NCBI GenBank assembly: GCA_013397865.1
Contig: VZTI01004623.1
Coordinates: 1,425,043-1,489,042, forward strand
Direction: 5' to 3'
DNA: 64,000 bases
Source of the DNA: Struthidea cinerea
Taxonomy: Eukaryota; Chordata; Aves; Passeriformes; Corcoracidae
Part shown: in pieces, positions 46,134 to 57,440 of the stretch
Layout of the letters: each line of letters begins with the position of its first letter
Position numbering within the stretch: position 1 is the first letter of the stretch
The notes under the pieces: generated by a model
The model's input: the letters and a program-made list of their open reading frames with translations, nothing else
The model's database searches: none
What the model was told of the DNA's origin: nothing
Made by a program: the position numbers and the translations under genes

Positions 46134-48126
46134 GTGTGTGCACACACCGTGTGAACATCCAGGTGTAGGTGCCTGTACACACAGAACAGAGATTTATCAA
46201 GAATGGCTGGTTAGCAGAGAGGAGAAAAGAAATGAGAAATATGTTTAAGAGCGGATGAGGATCAAGAATTCCATAGAAAAAGTGTGTGGGTCTACGTACG
46301 TGACAAGAAATGGAAATTTTCAGCTGAAAAAGTCTATTTTTTGTTTCAGCAGGTCCCCATTTCCTGCCCCTTATAATGTTACTTTATGCAGTTTCAGGTC
46401 TCCCAACACCTGGGAGACAATCAGTGGAGTCCTCACTTTTCCTAACAGGAACTCTGTAATTCTTAAAATAACCCTTGTAGCTCTTTGCTAATGCTAGTGC
46501 CCATCCCTCCCTGCTCCCCTCTGCTGCAAACTGAGGCAGCTCAGAGGTGCAGGGTGCCCATGGACAGCCCAGGGCTGTGCTTTGCTGGCTGAGGCAGCCG
46601 TGGCTGGAGGGGACCACACAGCCACAGCCTGCCCCAGCGTGTCCCCAGCCCCTCTGATGGCTCCAGGATGGCTCCCAGTCCTCCTAGTCCCTCCAGCTGG
46701 CTGCTGGAACAACAGCTGCTCTTCACTCAGGGATTTTACGAAAATACCTTAACCACTTTAAGTTATTTTCAGGATACGGGGGGAAGCCACAAGCCCTGAG
46801 CTCCCGGTGCAGCCCCTCCGAGCTGTAACCTTGCTGGGTAAATCCAAGGTTGCAGCACGTAAGCACTGAGAGTCCATTCAGCATTGCTGGAAGCTATTTC
46901 CTATTCCTCCTTTTGTCTTGCTGATTTACGTTATTGCTGAGGAACGAAGTGTTAAGAGTAAATCAATACCTTGTGGCAAGGCTGCTGTGGCCGGCAGTGG
47001 ATTTTTGTCACTTGCAGTGTAAGGGAACGTGGCAGCCTCGCGTTAACCTGGGTTCCTGCAAAGCCCTGGCCTGATCCCGGGAGCCAGGGGCTGTGTGGGA
47101 CACTCCCTGCTCCCTCCTTCATCCAAACCCCTCTGGCCACGGCCGCGTGTGCGCTCAGCGCCCGCGGAGACGGCGACGGGATCCGGAGGCATCTGGAACG
47201 GTGCTTCCGAAAATAGCTTATTGACATTAATGGGCCAGATCAAAGCAAGGAGGGCTGGAAAGGAGCCCACATGGAGGAACGGGTAAAAGGTAGAGGGAGA
47301 TCGTGGCAGTCAGGGACGGGGCACAGGGGCAGGCAGGGACTTCCCCGTGGAGTACAGGGGAGTGGGTGAGGAGTCAGCTGAGGCGAGGGAAATGTGAGGA
47401 TTGGATGGGATGAGAGATGAGGAATGAGGATGGGATAAACATCTTCTCCAGGAGCCTGGGGGGTACCTGCTGCTGCCATTCACCTGCCACTTTCCAAGGG
47501 TGGGGACAGAGGCACTTGGTACAAATCAGTCAATAATTTCTTCTTCTCAGAGTCCATCTAACTCAGGGTTAAAAGGCTGCTCTAGCCCAGATCTCGGCAG
47601 TGCTAGGCACTCAGTGCCAGCATAGAAGGGCTGCCTTTCATCTTTGGAATCATCCAGGCATCCTCCAGGACTTCTCTAGCCACTTTCTGGCCTCATCACA
47701 CTGGGAAGATGATCCACAGTGCTCCACGCCGTGTGTTCAGCGAGGGCATTGGGATCCCAGGGGCTGTGGACTATTTATAGGAGATTATACAGCTGGTTGA
47801 AAGTTTGCTGTTGCTTTTTCCCCCCCAAGAAATTCTTGTCCTTTTGAAACCCAAAGCAAAACAGTTTAAATAGATCAAGACTTGCTTCCAACACAGCTTG
47901 CGGTGTGACTTTCCCCAAACTAGAGGACATTCTTTCAGAATGCATTACCCGGTGTCATTTGTCCCGATTCCTCCCCATTGACAGGCGTGAGTCGAGACAG
48001 ATCAGCCTCCTGCTCCCTCCCATCCATCCGTGCTAAACACGATGGCTTTGACCTTCACGTGGCAGAGCTCCCTGGGCATCAGCTGCACGGCCCCCGGGCA
48101 CTCTGAGGAAGGCAAATGCCATCTCT
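46134..48126. other. Unique non-coding stretch with CpG-dense patch
   Basis: No gene recognised. Contains the CpG-dense patch at 47.14-47.21 kb (listed separately) and a purine-rich GGGATGAG/GAGGAATG tract at about 47.36-47.44 kb. Open frames overlapping these are compositional. Confidence 0.55.
47140..47209. promoter_or_regulatory. CpG-dense patch
   Basis: Thirteen CpG dinucleotides occur within 70 bp (for example CCGCG, GCGCC, CGGCGACGGG). That is far above the depleted background of the surrounding sequence. It is too short to be a classic CpG island. It may be a local unmethylated element or an exon edge, but no open frame or splice pattern decides this. Confidence 0.35.
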
Positions 48127-48286
48127 GGATGGAACAGGGTGCCCAGAGAAGCTGTGGCTGCCCCATCCCTGGAGGTGTGCAAGCCCAGGTTGGAGCAACC
48201 CGGGACAGTGGAAGATGCCCCTGCCCACAATGAGATGAGCTTTCAGATCCCTCCCAACCCAAACCAGTCTGGGATTCTGTGATCTT
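48127..48286 (+). mobile_element. CR1 LINE fragment, 3' end
   Basis: The sequence reads TGGAACAGGGTGCCCAGAGA, AGCTGTGGCTGCCCCATCCC, TGGAGGTGTGCAAGCCCAGG, TTGGAGCAACCCGGGACAGT, TCCCAACCCAAACCAGTCTG and GGATTCTGTGATC. It covers the last ORF2 codons and the whole 3' UTR in one uninterrupted piece. 5'-truncated, no functional protein. Confidence 0.97.
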
Positions 48287-49918
48287 CCTTTCAGAGAAAG
48301 GAAAGGGAAGAACAGAAGGGTTAAGTTGTGGCTGAACAGGCTGCTCTGCAGCAGGAATTCCTGCCTATGGGCACCTCAAGCAGGTACTACTTGGACCTAC
48401 ACCTCCCAAATCCAAACCTCAGCCCTGGGGCTGCCCCACTGCCAGGGCTGCAGCAGGCAGGGGGGTAAAAGGATTTTAGGGCCAGTCCTTGGTACCCACA
48501 GTTATTTTTACCAGTTCTTTGCATGTTTTCCTCAATTTTTTACAACTTATCTGCAGTCAAACTTGACTCTTTGGCCAGTGGATGTGTGCATGTGTATGAG
48601 ACAGAACACACCCCACGCCTGGGGGACAGCCTGATCCCATCATTCCCGTGGCATCAGCTCTTGGGGATGTGTCACAGCTCACCGGGACAGGCACACACCC
48701 CATAAGGCTCAACAAGTCTTGGAAATATAAAGACAAAGCTCTCTCTTTCCTCCAGCAAGATGTTGCTGCTATTTAAGGTCTATTATCCTCCCTCTGCTCA
48801 CACACTGCTACCATCAGTGTTATAAATGGGCTGGGTGTTCAGAGAAGAGAAGAGACCCCCAGGGTAGCAATTACTAGAACTGAATTGTCTGATGCAAAAG
48901 GCAGCATTACCCTGGTGTAATTTGATCATAAAATAAATTGCATTGCCCATAAACTTGCTGAATGCTGGAGTTTCCCCCCCGGTTGTTTCCATGCATTTGG
49001 AGCCAGAAGGGCTGCAGGGAAATAGCCCAGCTCTGGCCACCGCCGCTCTGAGACTCCAAGGAAAGCTGTCATGGAACAAGTGAATATTCATAATGTGATT
49101 AAACTCATCTCTGACATGGTGCCAACGCTAATCTTCCCCAAACAGGCTTGGATGGGAACTGCGTGGAAAATGTGCCCACGCTCTTGAGCAGCAGCTCCTG
49201 GGTCCCTTGCCTTGTCAGCTGCGGGGCTGGAGGGCTCCTGTTGTCCAGGCAGACACACCTTGGGGTCAAGGACTCCTTCCAGGCAGGTCAACAAGAGGCA
49301 GTTGTGCCTCTCCGCAGCGTGACTCTGTTCTAACCTCACCAGCCTTGAGCAGGTCGGCGTTTGCGTGGGGAACCTGCAGGGAAAAAGCAATGAGAAGAGG
49401 TGTTTATCCACCAGTGTGCTCTGATAACAAACCAGAGCCCAGTTTGATGCTAGGAGCCATTGCTGCATTTTAAATTACACTGAAACTCCAATTATTTGTG
49501 GTTGTCAGAAATCCCAGCATATAAAACAAATCTGCTGTCCAGGCGGAAAGCTGGGTGGGTGTTGTGCTGGGCTCTGCCTTTGTCACTTCTTGGCTTTTAT
49601 GGCTACGGATTGCTGCAGATAGTATCTGGGAAATCCTAATTGCATCTCTAGTTCACTGCTACGTGGTGATCAGATACGGGGTGAGGACAGTAGTGGCTGG
49701 AACAGAAGAGCTGCTGTAAACCAGCAGGGTTTGCAGTGCCAGGCTGGGCGTGCTGGGTCTTGTACCCGTTGTGTCTCTCTCCACTTGTTTTTCTGTACTT
49801 TCTGTAAGAATCCAAAGTAGCAACCAGATTCTTGTAAAAAAGGGAGAACATCCCTGAGGCTCCTGGAGCTGAGGATGTGAGATGCTTTCCCTGTCTCCCT
49901 CCCGTCCATGCACTGGGA
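48287..49918. other. Unique non-coding stretch
   Basis: No gene or repeat recognised. Mixed composition with short, overlapping open frames. Confidence 0.55.
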
Positions 49919-49946
49919 ACGAAGAGAGAAGAGAAGAGAGAAGAGA
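49919..49946. repeat. GAGAA/GAAGA simple repeat
   Basis: An imperfect purine-only repeat of AGAGAAG units, immediately beside a CR1-like terminus. Confidence 0.85.
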
Positions 49947-49948
49947 CA

Positions 49949-49985
49949 ATATTTCATCTGGAAGGGACCTACAAGAGTGCTGGCT
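49949..49985 (-). mobile_element. Short CR1 terminus of another tail type, reverse
   Basis: ATATTTCATCTGGAAGGGAC followed by CTACAAGAG matches the outermost ~30 bp of a CR1 subfamily whose reverse terminus begins with 'atttcatttggaagggacctacaa'. The sequence further right is too diverged to align by eye. The purine microsatellite on its left may have grown from the CR1 tail. Confidence 0.55.
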
Positions 49986-51277
49986 GAGGCAGCCCTGCTG
50001 CTCCTTCCAAGAGCCCTTCCAGCTCCCCACAGCTCAGCAATTCTGGGTGCTGTGAAAAGCCCCCAGTGCCCCCCATCTCCTGCATCTCTTTCTCTGGTCT
50101 CTTTTGTCATCTCTGTTGTGCATCCGGCTCCCACTGTGGGAGCAGCAGGTTTCCATTTACTGCCCCGTGGTCTGTGTTAACCTGAGGGTATCTGGATGGT
50201 GTTGGTTAAAAATACGAGGCGGAAGCTGCAGCAGAAGCAGGAGCAAGAATCCATTCTCAGACTCTCTCCTGGGAGACCAGGAAGGCTGCAGGAAAGCAGC
50301 ACTTTGATAAATTAGAGGTCGTTTGATGACAGACCAACTCCTTGTGGTTATGGAGAGATAGGTGAGATCTGGAAGGATGATTTGGGGAGAAGATCCTTCA
50401 TTTATGTGCCTAGCACTCCTTTCAGTGGGAGTAGTAGTTATGTTTGCCTCTGCTCCCTTTGGTGTTTATTAATCACAAATTTAATAACTCATTGGGATTA
50501 ATGAATTCAGTTGGAGGTGACTTCCAGGTTAGCCTCATGACAAAATAAATGGCATTGGAAATCCAATTAGACACAATTGTACAATAATTATATAAGACCA
50601 TAATCCTGTCTCTGCAAAAGCAGGACAGGTGCAGCATTTCAAACCTTTTTTCCATGGAAAACCACTAGATTACATGCAGTCAAATGGGATTTGCAGCTGT
50701 AAATTCATGCGTTCATGCTTATCCTAAGGTGGTGGTGGAACAACGATTGCTGAAGACAAGCCCAAAGATAAACACACTTTCAGGGTCACAGGCAGGAGAC
50801 CTGAGCTTATTAAAGTATGTTCTAACACTTTTCAAGTTATTTTCCTTTCCCTGGTGTGCTGTGTAGGCCAGGAATACAGAGGCTCAGAAATTCCCTGTTA
50901 TTTTTATAGAGATACTGCTAAATCTGTTGACCATGAACAGGTCTTGCAAACAGAGAGATTTTTATAAAAGGCAAGTGAAAAAAGAAATGAAAAGGTTTAA
51001 AATCTTTGAAAATAGATCATGGAAAGTCTTCTAAGGGCTGAGCATCTTCCCTGTTAATAAACCGCTGTGCTAAACACATGGAACTTGCTGCGAGACACTG
51101 CTGCATTTTAGGGAGCTGGGATGGAGGTGCCAGGGAGGTGGTAGACAAGGTGGTTTAAATGCTCTGAATACAAGTAACTAATTTTCCTGAAAAGCAGCTG
51201 AGACCCAGAGAACGTCTGAAAGATGAATGACAGTTGGTGGCTGCAGCCTAGAGAGAAAGAAAATACATATATTTTTT
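49986..51277. other. Unique non-coding stretch
   Basis: No gene recognised. The right half is AT-rich with no motif cluster that stands out. Confidence 0.55.
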
Positions 51278-51415
51278 ATATATTCCTTTACTCGGAGGGT
51301 GGGGAGGCCCTGGCACAGGGAAGATGTGGCTGCCCCTGGATCCCTACTAGCCCAGGGAGTAACAGCATCAGGAGAAGATGCCATATATCCCTTCCAGCAC
51401 TGGCAGGATGTCCCA
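51278..51415 (+). mobile_element. CR1 LINE fragment (3' half of a split copy?)
   Basis: CTTTACTCGGAGGGTGGGGA, GGCCCTGGCACAGGGAAGAT and GTGGCTGCCCCTGGATCCCT give the frame FTRRVGRPWHR, a near-terminal segment of CR1 ORF2. Past about 51360 the match weakens, with CCCTTCCAGCACTGG probably from the 3' UTR. Its start corresponds to the point in the CR1 sequence where the oppositely oriented piece at 51.8-52.1 kb stops. Confidence 0.75.
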
Positions 51416-51811
51416 CATTTTTTTTAGTGTCTTTTGACCCAAAATAATTGTGCCTTTTCCCCCAGCATTCACATCCTTCCTCCTGGGCTGGAGGGAAGGC
51501 AATGGAATATTTTGCCGCAGGTTACAACAACAGTGACAGGAAAATAACTGGGAGCAGCTGAGCTTTGCAGCGCTGTGAGCTGGAATTTGCCTTGTCTGGA
51601 AAGCAGCTGGAAAGCAGGTCCCAAGGAGTAATTAGCACTACCTGGAGTCATGAACAGCCGCTCCACAAGAAAAGAGTGGGCACGCTGTGGTGTTATTACC
51701 TCCTGGTCCTTCGTGCCAATTTTCTGATTAATAACATCCCAAGCCACTTGATACACTATTGATTCTAAATTCAATAAGAAGAACTGGCAGCTTCTGGCAA
51801 GATCACGTCAT
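51416..51811. other. Unique DNA between two opposed CR1 pieces
   Basis: About 400 bp without repeat or gene identity. It would have lain on the 3' flank of the CR1 before the inversion proposed in the findings. Confidence 0.5.
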
Positions 51812-52070
51812 TTTTCCTCAAAAAATTTTCCCTAATATTCAACCTGGACCTCCCCTGGCCCAGCCTGAGGCCGTTCCCTCTCCTCCTGTCCCTGTTCCCT
51901 GGGAGCAGAGCCCGACCCCCCCCGGCTGCCCCCTCCTGTCAGGGAGTTGTGCAGAGCCACAAGGTCCCCCCTGAGCCTCCTTTTCTCCAGGCTGAGCCCC
52001 TTTCCCAGCTCCCTCAGCTGCTCCTGGGGTTCCAGACCCTTCCCAACTCTGTTGCCCTTCTCTGGGAAGA
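51812..52070 (-). mobile_element. CR1 LINE fragment, ORF2 C-terminal region, reverse
   Basis: The minus strand frame carries the CR1 ORF2 C-terminal words LEKRRLRGDLVALHNSL and, after a frame-worn stretch, EVQVEY (from the usual RFRLDI). On the + strand the DNA reads TTTTCCCTAATATTCAACCT, GAGCCTCCTTTTCTCCAGGC and CCAGCTCCCTCAGCTGCTCC. It lacks the ORF2 end and the 3' UTR. That is unusual, because CR1 copies normally lose the 5' side. The long minus strand open frame of about 208 codons above it is explained by this element plus unrelated upstream sequence. Confidence 0.93.
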
Positions 52071-53146
52071 GAAGCCCAACCAATAAACAAAAGCTGTTCA
52101 GATCCATTAACAACCTAGGAGAGAAAGGCAAATATGTAACAGTGAGCAGAAGGCGGCTCAGAGAGTGTGGAGAAGCCAAGAAATATTGAGCTTTGATCCA
52201 GAGAGAGTATTTCAACAAACGCTGAATGCTTTGCAAATATTCCGTGCTTGCAGGAGCCAAAACACATGGCAAGGGAGGAGTAATGATGCCCGAAGCTCCG
52301 GGGTGGGCAGCAGGAACGGGTTCCAGCACACATCTTCTGCTTCTTTGGCACTGGGAAAAGCATCCTTTACCTAAACACGGTTTTCCACAGGTGCTGCCGC
52401 CACTGACACCTCTGAACTGGGAACAAGGCAGCTCCTTCTCAAAGCTGCATCTGTGCAATGTATTTCTGAGCAGGAGGAATATTAAGAATTTTGTTTCTTA
52501 AAATGATGCAGGAACCAGAAAAGTGAGTGTTTTCTCACTTTTTGGAAGAGAGTTGCATTCACTCACAGCTGGATTTTCAGGGTTTACTGTCGGGAGGGAG
52601 AGAGAGGAGATGGGAAGCACTGCTCTGGGTGTGAGTGCTCAGCTCCTGCAGACCCTGGGCAGGAGGTGATGTAGAACCCAGGCATTCTCATTTTCTCCCT
52701 TCAGACTTGTTCAGACACAGCCCCACCACGACTCGCCTGTTTTGCTGGGGCAGCTTTGCCCAAGGCTACCCAAACTGTGGCAGGGTCTGGGCGGTGCCAG
52801 GTGAGGTGAGGCTTTATCTCAGCACATCCTGCATTGAGCAGCTTCACGGAGCAAAGGAGCCCCAGGACTGAGGCACTGACATACAAATGTGGGGAGCTGA
52901 GAATCAGTAAAAGCCCAAGAAACAAATAAACAAGCAAGAAAAGGAGGACCTGGTCGTTGAAACTGGGCTCTGTGTCCAGCCCGACCTGCCATCCTCACAA
53001 GCATCCTCTAATAAAGAGAATAAAAGAGGTTCTCTATCTCCTCTATTGAGACCTTCAAATTTTCATCCTAATGGGACATGGTGCCTGACAGATTGAGCTC
53101 CACTGAGCAGCTCATTGTAAATTCAAATGCGGGCTCTGGGGCTTAT

Positions 53147-53402
53147 TCGAGCCACCGAGCCTATTTCCTCCCCTCGTTCGCTGGCTGGGCCGGCGGCTCC
53201 GGGAGTGATGACCGCGCGGTTTGTCAGCAGCGCTTCCCGAGCACCGGGCTCTAATCTCGGCAGCCTCCGCCGCTCTCCTGCCTCCCACCCAGCCAGGCGT
53301 GTGCAGGGCTGGGGCTGCGTGGGCTGCGGTGGGAGGAGGATGGACTCGCTGCTGTTGAGGGATAGATTTCATTTCACGCGGGCAATCGCGGGTGCAGCGG
53401 GC
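53147..53402. promoter_or_regulatory. CpG-rich patch (possible small CpG island)
   Basis: I count about 25 CpGs in roughly 255 bp (for example GGCCGGCGG, ACCGCGCGG, TCCGCCGC, ACGCGGG, TCGCGGG), the longest such patch in the window. CpG islands commonly mark vertebrate promoters and first exons. However, the + strand open frame through it (about 178 codons with its downstream part) has no recognisable domain, and no transcript evidence is available. It could equally be a GC-rich intergenic patch. Confidence 0.35.
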
Positions 53403-53440
53403 AGAGGGCAGGCACAGAGGGGCTGTGGGCAGGCAGGTGT

Positions 53441-53500
53441 CCTGCTGGGTCCTACTGGATCCTGCTGGGTCCTACTGGGTCTTACTGGGTCCTACTGGGC
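53441..53500. repeat. 10-bp minisatellite, six units
   Basis: Six consecutive decamers of the form CCTACTGGGT, with variants CCTGCTGGGT, CCTACTGGAT, CTTACTGGGT and CCTACTGGGC. Confidence 0.92.
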
Positions 53501-54696
53501 TGCCATAGGGACCCTCCTGGGGGGCAGCCCCCGGCCCAGCCTGGCAGAGCCGGGAGCTCGGGAGCTGCCACCGGCTCCTGTCCCTGCTGTTCCCGGCTCA
53601 CCGGGAAGGCGGTGGAGCCCTGTTCCCTGTCCAGCAGGCTGGAGGAGAGAGGGCCTTCCGTAAAACCATGTGCCAGCGTGCCTAAGGAGGGAGGAAGTGT
53701 GACAGCCACAGGAACAGCAGCAGGAGCCGCTGTCACCAGGGCTCTGTGCCTTGAGCCCTCCGTGGTGCTGAGCCCAGAGTGGAAGGGGAGGGCTCATGGC
53801 TGAGGAGCTGGGAATTGGCTGGAGAAATGACTAGAAAATAGTGGGAAATGTGCAGCAGGGAAGCACCGAGGCAGAAGATACGGCTGCAGGGAACCTCATT
53901 GGCATTTCTGCCTCTGCAGGCACAGGTGGAGCTCAGAGCAGGCGAAATGCCCCACAGGTCACAGATTCTTTTCATTCCTTCTCCCTGTTAGTCCCAGGCT
54001 TCTGAACACTAAAAACACATCGATTCTTCCAATTTGAAAGGAAAAAGGCAGTTGTCTCCTACTGAGTAGGAATGCAGTTCTGCCCATGGTTAGATTTTGG
54101 CCAAATTCAGCAAAGGGAGACCATGGTTTTCTTTCAGATGTGTTTTGCCATGTGAAAGCCAGCCCAAACTACTAATTTTGCTGCTTTATTTATTTATTGT
54201 TCCTCATTTTCAGCAGTCTCTGGGCCATGAATTATGTAGAAGATGCATAGCGAATGAGCTGAGGCACTGGCAGGTTCAGCACAGCTCCCTGAGCCGGGTG
54301 TCCAGCTCCACCTGTCTGCAGCAGCTCCTGCAGCAGCTCCCTCTCATCCCACCACCCTCCAGGAGTGTGAGCGTGGGGCTTTTTGACAACCCCGCGGGCA
54401 GAGGGGATGGCAACCCCTGCATTCCCCGTGGCCCCGTGAGGCTCTCCAGGGTGATGATTCCCGGGGTGGGTGCGTGGGCTTCCACTGCCACTTGGATCAC
54501 ACATCCACGCCCCGTGTCCAGACCAACCAAAGAGATCAACGCAGTCGTATAAATCTAACCACGACATCAAGGCCATGAATTCTCTCCTTAAAAATCAATT
54601 CTCATTTGTGCCTTGGAGCCTGGAAGCTGCACTGACTTCCTCCTCTCAGAGTAGCTGGCACTTAGCACTTCTTGTTTTTTAAATCCAAAGTTCTAC

Positions 54697-54708
54697 TTTT
54701 TTTTTTTT
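54697..54708. repeat. T12 homopolymer
   Basis: A run of twelve T in AT-rich unique DNA with no adjoining retroelement. Confidence 0.85.
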
Positions 54709-56689
54709 CTGTTAAATCCACATTTAATCTTGCATTTGTGTGCACCAGGGAATAAGAGAAAGGTTTTATTACTTGCATTATTTATGAATGGTATAATTTC
54801 AGGGCATCTGTATTAAACTAAGGTTCTGAGTGGAAAATAATATTAAACAAGACAAGTGTGTATATTTGTTTCATAAATCCATAAAACCTGATTAACAATG
54901 ATGCTCCTAATGCTGGGTTGATCATTAGAAGACTTCCTGTATCTGGACCAGGGTGCTGCACTGGAGGCTTTGATGCATTAGGACAGAGCTCTGCAAAGCT
55001 CTGTACACGGAAATTTGTGGTGCAGCAGGGTATGATTTAACCAAGGCTTTGCTTTTGCGTTTTTAATTATTTTTATTACTATTTCTTTCTCTGTGAATTT
55101 CAGAGCTGATTAACAATACAAGAGATGGAAACTTTGCTGTGTTCTGCCAAAGCAGCTGCTGGCTCCCAAAGCAAGACTGATGCTTTGTGTTTCCCCTTCA
55201 GGTTTTCTCACTGAAATTGTGGCTGTTCCATCCCACTGCTCCCTGGGAATGGTTTCCAGCAAACATCACCCCTTCCCCTGCCACGAGGCTGGGGTGCTCT
55301 GGGATGAATTTCTGTAAGTGCCAGCAGCTGACAGCCCCTGGGCAGTGGGACAGCCAGGAAATAGATTTTTCTATCAATTTCACATATTGTTTGGTAGCAA
55401 AGACAGAGTTCCAAAGTAAAGAGTAAAGGGCAGATTAGGATATTTTCCTGGGTACAGTTAATGAACTGTCGTCCCCCTTTGGGTCTCCTTTCAGTGCCGA
55501 GTGCTGGTAATTTATTTCCTTGAGAACAGGATCTGTCAGTCCAGAGGGGACAGGCTCTGTGAGGTCCGAAGGTTTCCCAGAGCCTGTGTGACAGAACGTG
55601 GTGATGTTCTGCCTGTTACCAAAGCCTCACCTCAGAGCCCCCAGATCTGACCCAGAGCTCTTGCTGCTCGTGCTCCGTGGAGTCACTGAAGCCTGAGTGA
55701 TGCTGGGCAAGAGCCAGAGGTGAAAGATCAGGGGGCTGCAAGTAGTGGCTGCTCAGAGAAAAAAGGAAATATTTTTGCTAAGAAAAATAAAATGATCTCA
55801 GGAAATTCATATGCAGGTCAGTGACACAGCAAGCGTGACTCCCTTGCAGTGAGACTCTCCATATGACTCCTCCACAAGTGGCGATAGAGAACATTTTCTG
55901 CTGAAAAAAAATTAGCCTGAAGGTGAAAACTTCAAAGGGGCTGAACTCTGAATCCAGCAAGAGCCTTATGCGCGTTGTGGAGCTGAGAGGAGCACGTGTT
56001 GATAAAGCACTTCAAAACCCTGCCAAGCCTGTGATCAGCTTTCTCCCACGGCAGGAGCCGGGCTCTGGCCAGCCCTGAGCACCAGTGGGGACCAAATGCT
56101 CTGAAATCCCCCAAACAAAGTGTGTGGAAGGGGAGGATGGGAGGAGAGCAGAGTGTGCAGGGCGAGGTGGTGCTGGGCAGGTTAAGGGAGCACTTGGGGA
56201 GCAGCCTGAGCTGCCGGCCCTGACACCCCAGGGAGGAGGGTGTGAGCACAAAGTACCCAGAGCTCGTGGCCCCCACGACCCCGTTTCACCTCTGCTGGAG
56301 TGTCCTGAAGGGAAAAGTCACCCTGTTCAGCCCCAGAACTGCAGCTGGAATGACAAATCGAAGTGAGCAGAGCAACAGCTGCTCCCAAGCTTCTCTGGGA
56401 ATTGGGCCACCGCTGCTGGGATGATTCATCTGAGCCTCGGTGCCTGCGAGTCCCTTGTTCGATGCTGCTGCTCCTTGCGGGAGGGTGGAGGATGTGAGAG
56501 GACCCAGCCCCTGCTCAGCCCCTGCCGTGTCACCAGGGCGCAGCAGTGACACCCCACGGCTTGGATCGCCTCCGCTTTCCAGTCCTTTCCCCCTTGGAGA
56601 AATGGAATTTCTGTATTGCTGGCACATGAAAGAAATAGGAGTTTTCTTGCTGCAAGCTATAGAAAGCAGGCTTCATTCAGTTCCTGAAT

Positions 56690-56870
56690 AATTTAGAATA
56701 CAAGCCTTTGATTAATTTCATGAGAAAAAGGAAACAAAGTTAGCTATAACTATAGGCCATTCAAAGTATGGATTGCCAGAAAAATGTGCAAAGCGCTGTC
56801 ATGAGAGGATTAATTACACAGATTAAATATTTTATAAGTTAAATAATGTGTATTTTTTGGAGACAAAATG
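56690..56870. promoter_or_regulatory. AT-rich block with TCF/LEF and TAATTA motifs
   Basis: CCTTTGAT (56705-56712, reverse TCF/LEF) sits beside GATTAATTT, and TAATTA lies at 56811-56816 in a high-complexity AT-rich stretch. No repeat or coding identity. It resembles conserved non-coding DNA by texture only. Confidence 0.25.
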
Positions 56871-57382
56871 GAATGTCATTTTTTTCCCCCAAGACAGGGA
56901 AAGTAACTGTATTCTCTTCCATTTAGCCCACAGAGCAACACAGACTCCAATGACAGAGGAGGATGGATCAGGGCTGTAATTCCCAGCTGGCACCAAAATC
57001 TATATTCTGAGCAGCATTTTATCTTCTCCCCAAGAGCCAGCTCTGAGCTTTCAAGTCTCTGTCAGTTGTGAGGTTCTTCTGGGGGGAGAAGAAAAGGGTC
57101 CTAGCAATTGTTATTCTCTCTATTATAGTCTTCCAAATCGGGAAGGAAAATGGACTGTGTAGAGTGATTTTAATTATTGTGTTATTGTCCTGGAGGATAA
57201 TGGCAGAGCCTTTCAAACTGTCTTCCTTTCTCCTTTACAGAAAAGAAGACCTGAAGCCAGTTTCTGCCTCTGAACTGTCCAGAAGGCTGAATCCCTCTGC
57301 AGAAGAGTTTGCTCCATGGCACGCAGGGCACGTCCAGCCGCTCCCCCAGGGGAGTCACTGCCAGAGAAATGGATGCAGGGGA

Positions 57383-57440
57383 GGTTTTCCAGCCATCTCA
57401 CAGGTTTGGCCTATGATTCCATGATTCTATGATTCCATCC
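57383..57440 (+). mobile_element. CR1 terminal tail with ATTCTATG repeat
   Basis: GGTTTTCCAGCCATCTCACA is followed by CTATGATTCCATGATTCTAT and GATTCCATCC. Three tandem ATGATTC(C/T)-type units are the hallmark of CR1 3' termini. The part before the repeat is too worn to place in the element with confidence. Confidence 0.65.

Larger units (their letters stand above)
52071..57382. other. Unique non-coding stretch with CpG-rich patch
   Basis: No gene is supported. Notable parts are the CpG-rich patch and minisatellite at 53.1-53.5 kb, a T12 run at 54.70 kb, and an AT-rich block at 56.69-56.87 kb, all listed separately. The remainder is mixed-composition unique DNA. Confidence 0.55.

Noticed and set aside
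37826..51804. A 16-bp match CAGCTTCTGGCAAGAT occurring near 37.83 kb and near 51.79 kb
   Set aside because: In a 64-kb sequence about one shared 16-mer pair is expected by chance at this order of magnitude, and the flanks do not align.
51832..52458. A ~208-codon minus strand frame
   Set aside because: Its C-terminal part is the decayed CR1 ORF2 and the N-terminal part is unrelated flanking sequence. Annotated as CR1 instead.
53127..53663. A ~178-codon + strand frame across the CpG-rich patch
   Set aside because: It runs through the 10-bp minisatellite and has no recognisable domain. The CpG richness itself removes stop codons.
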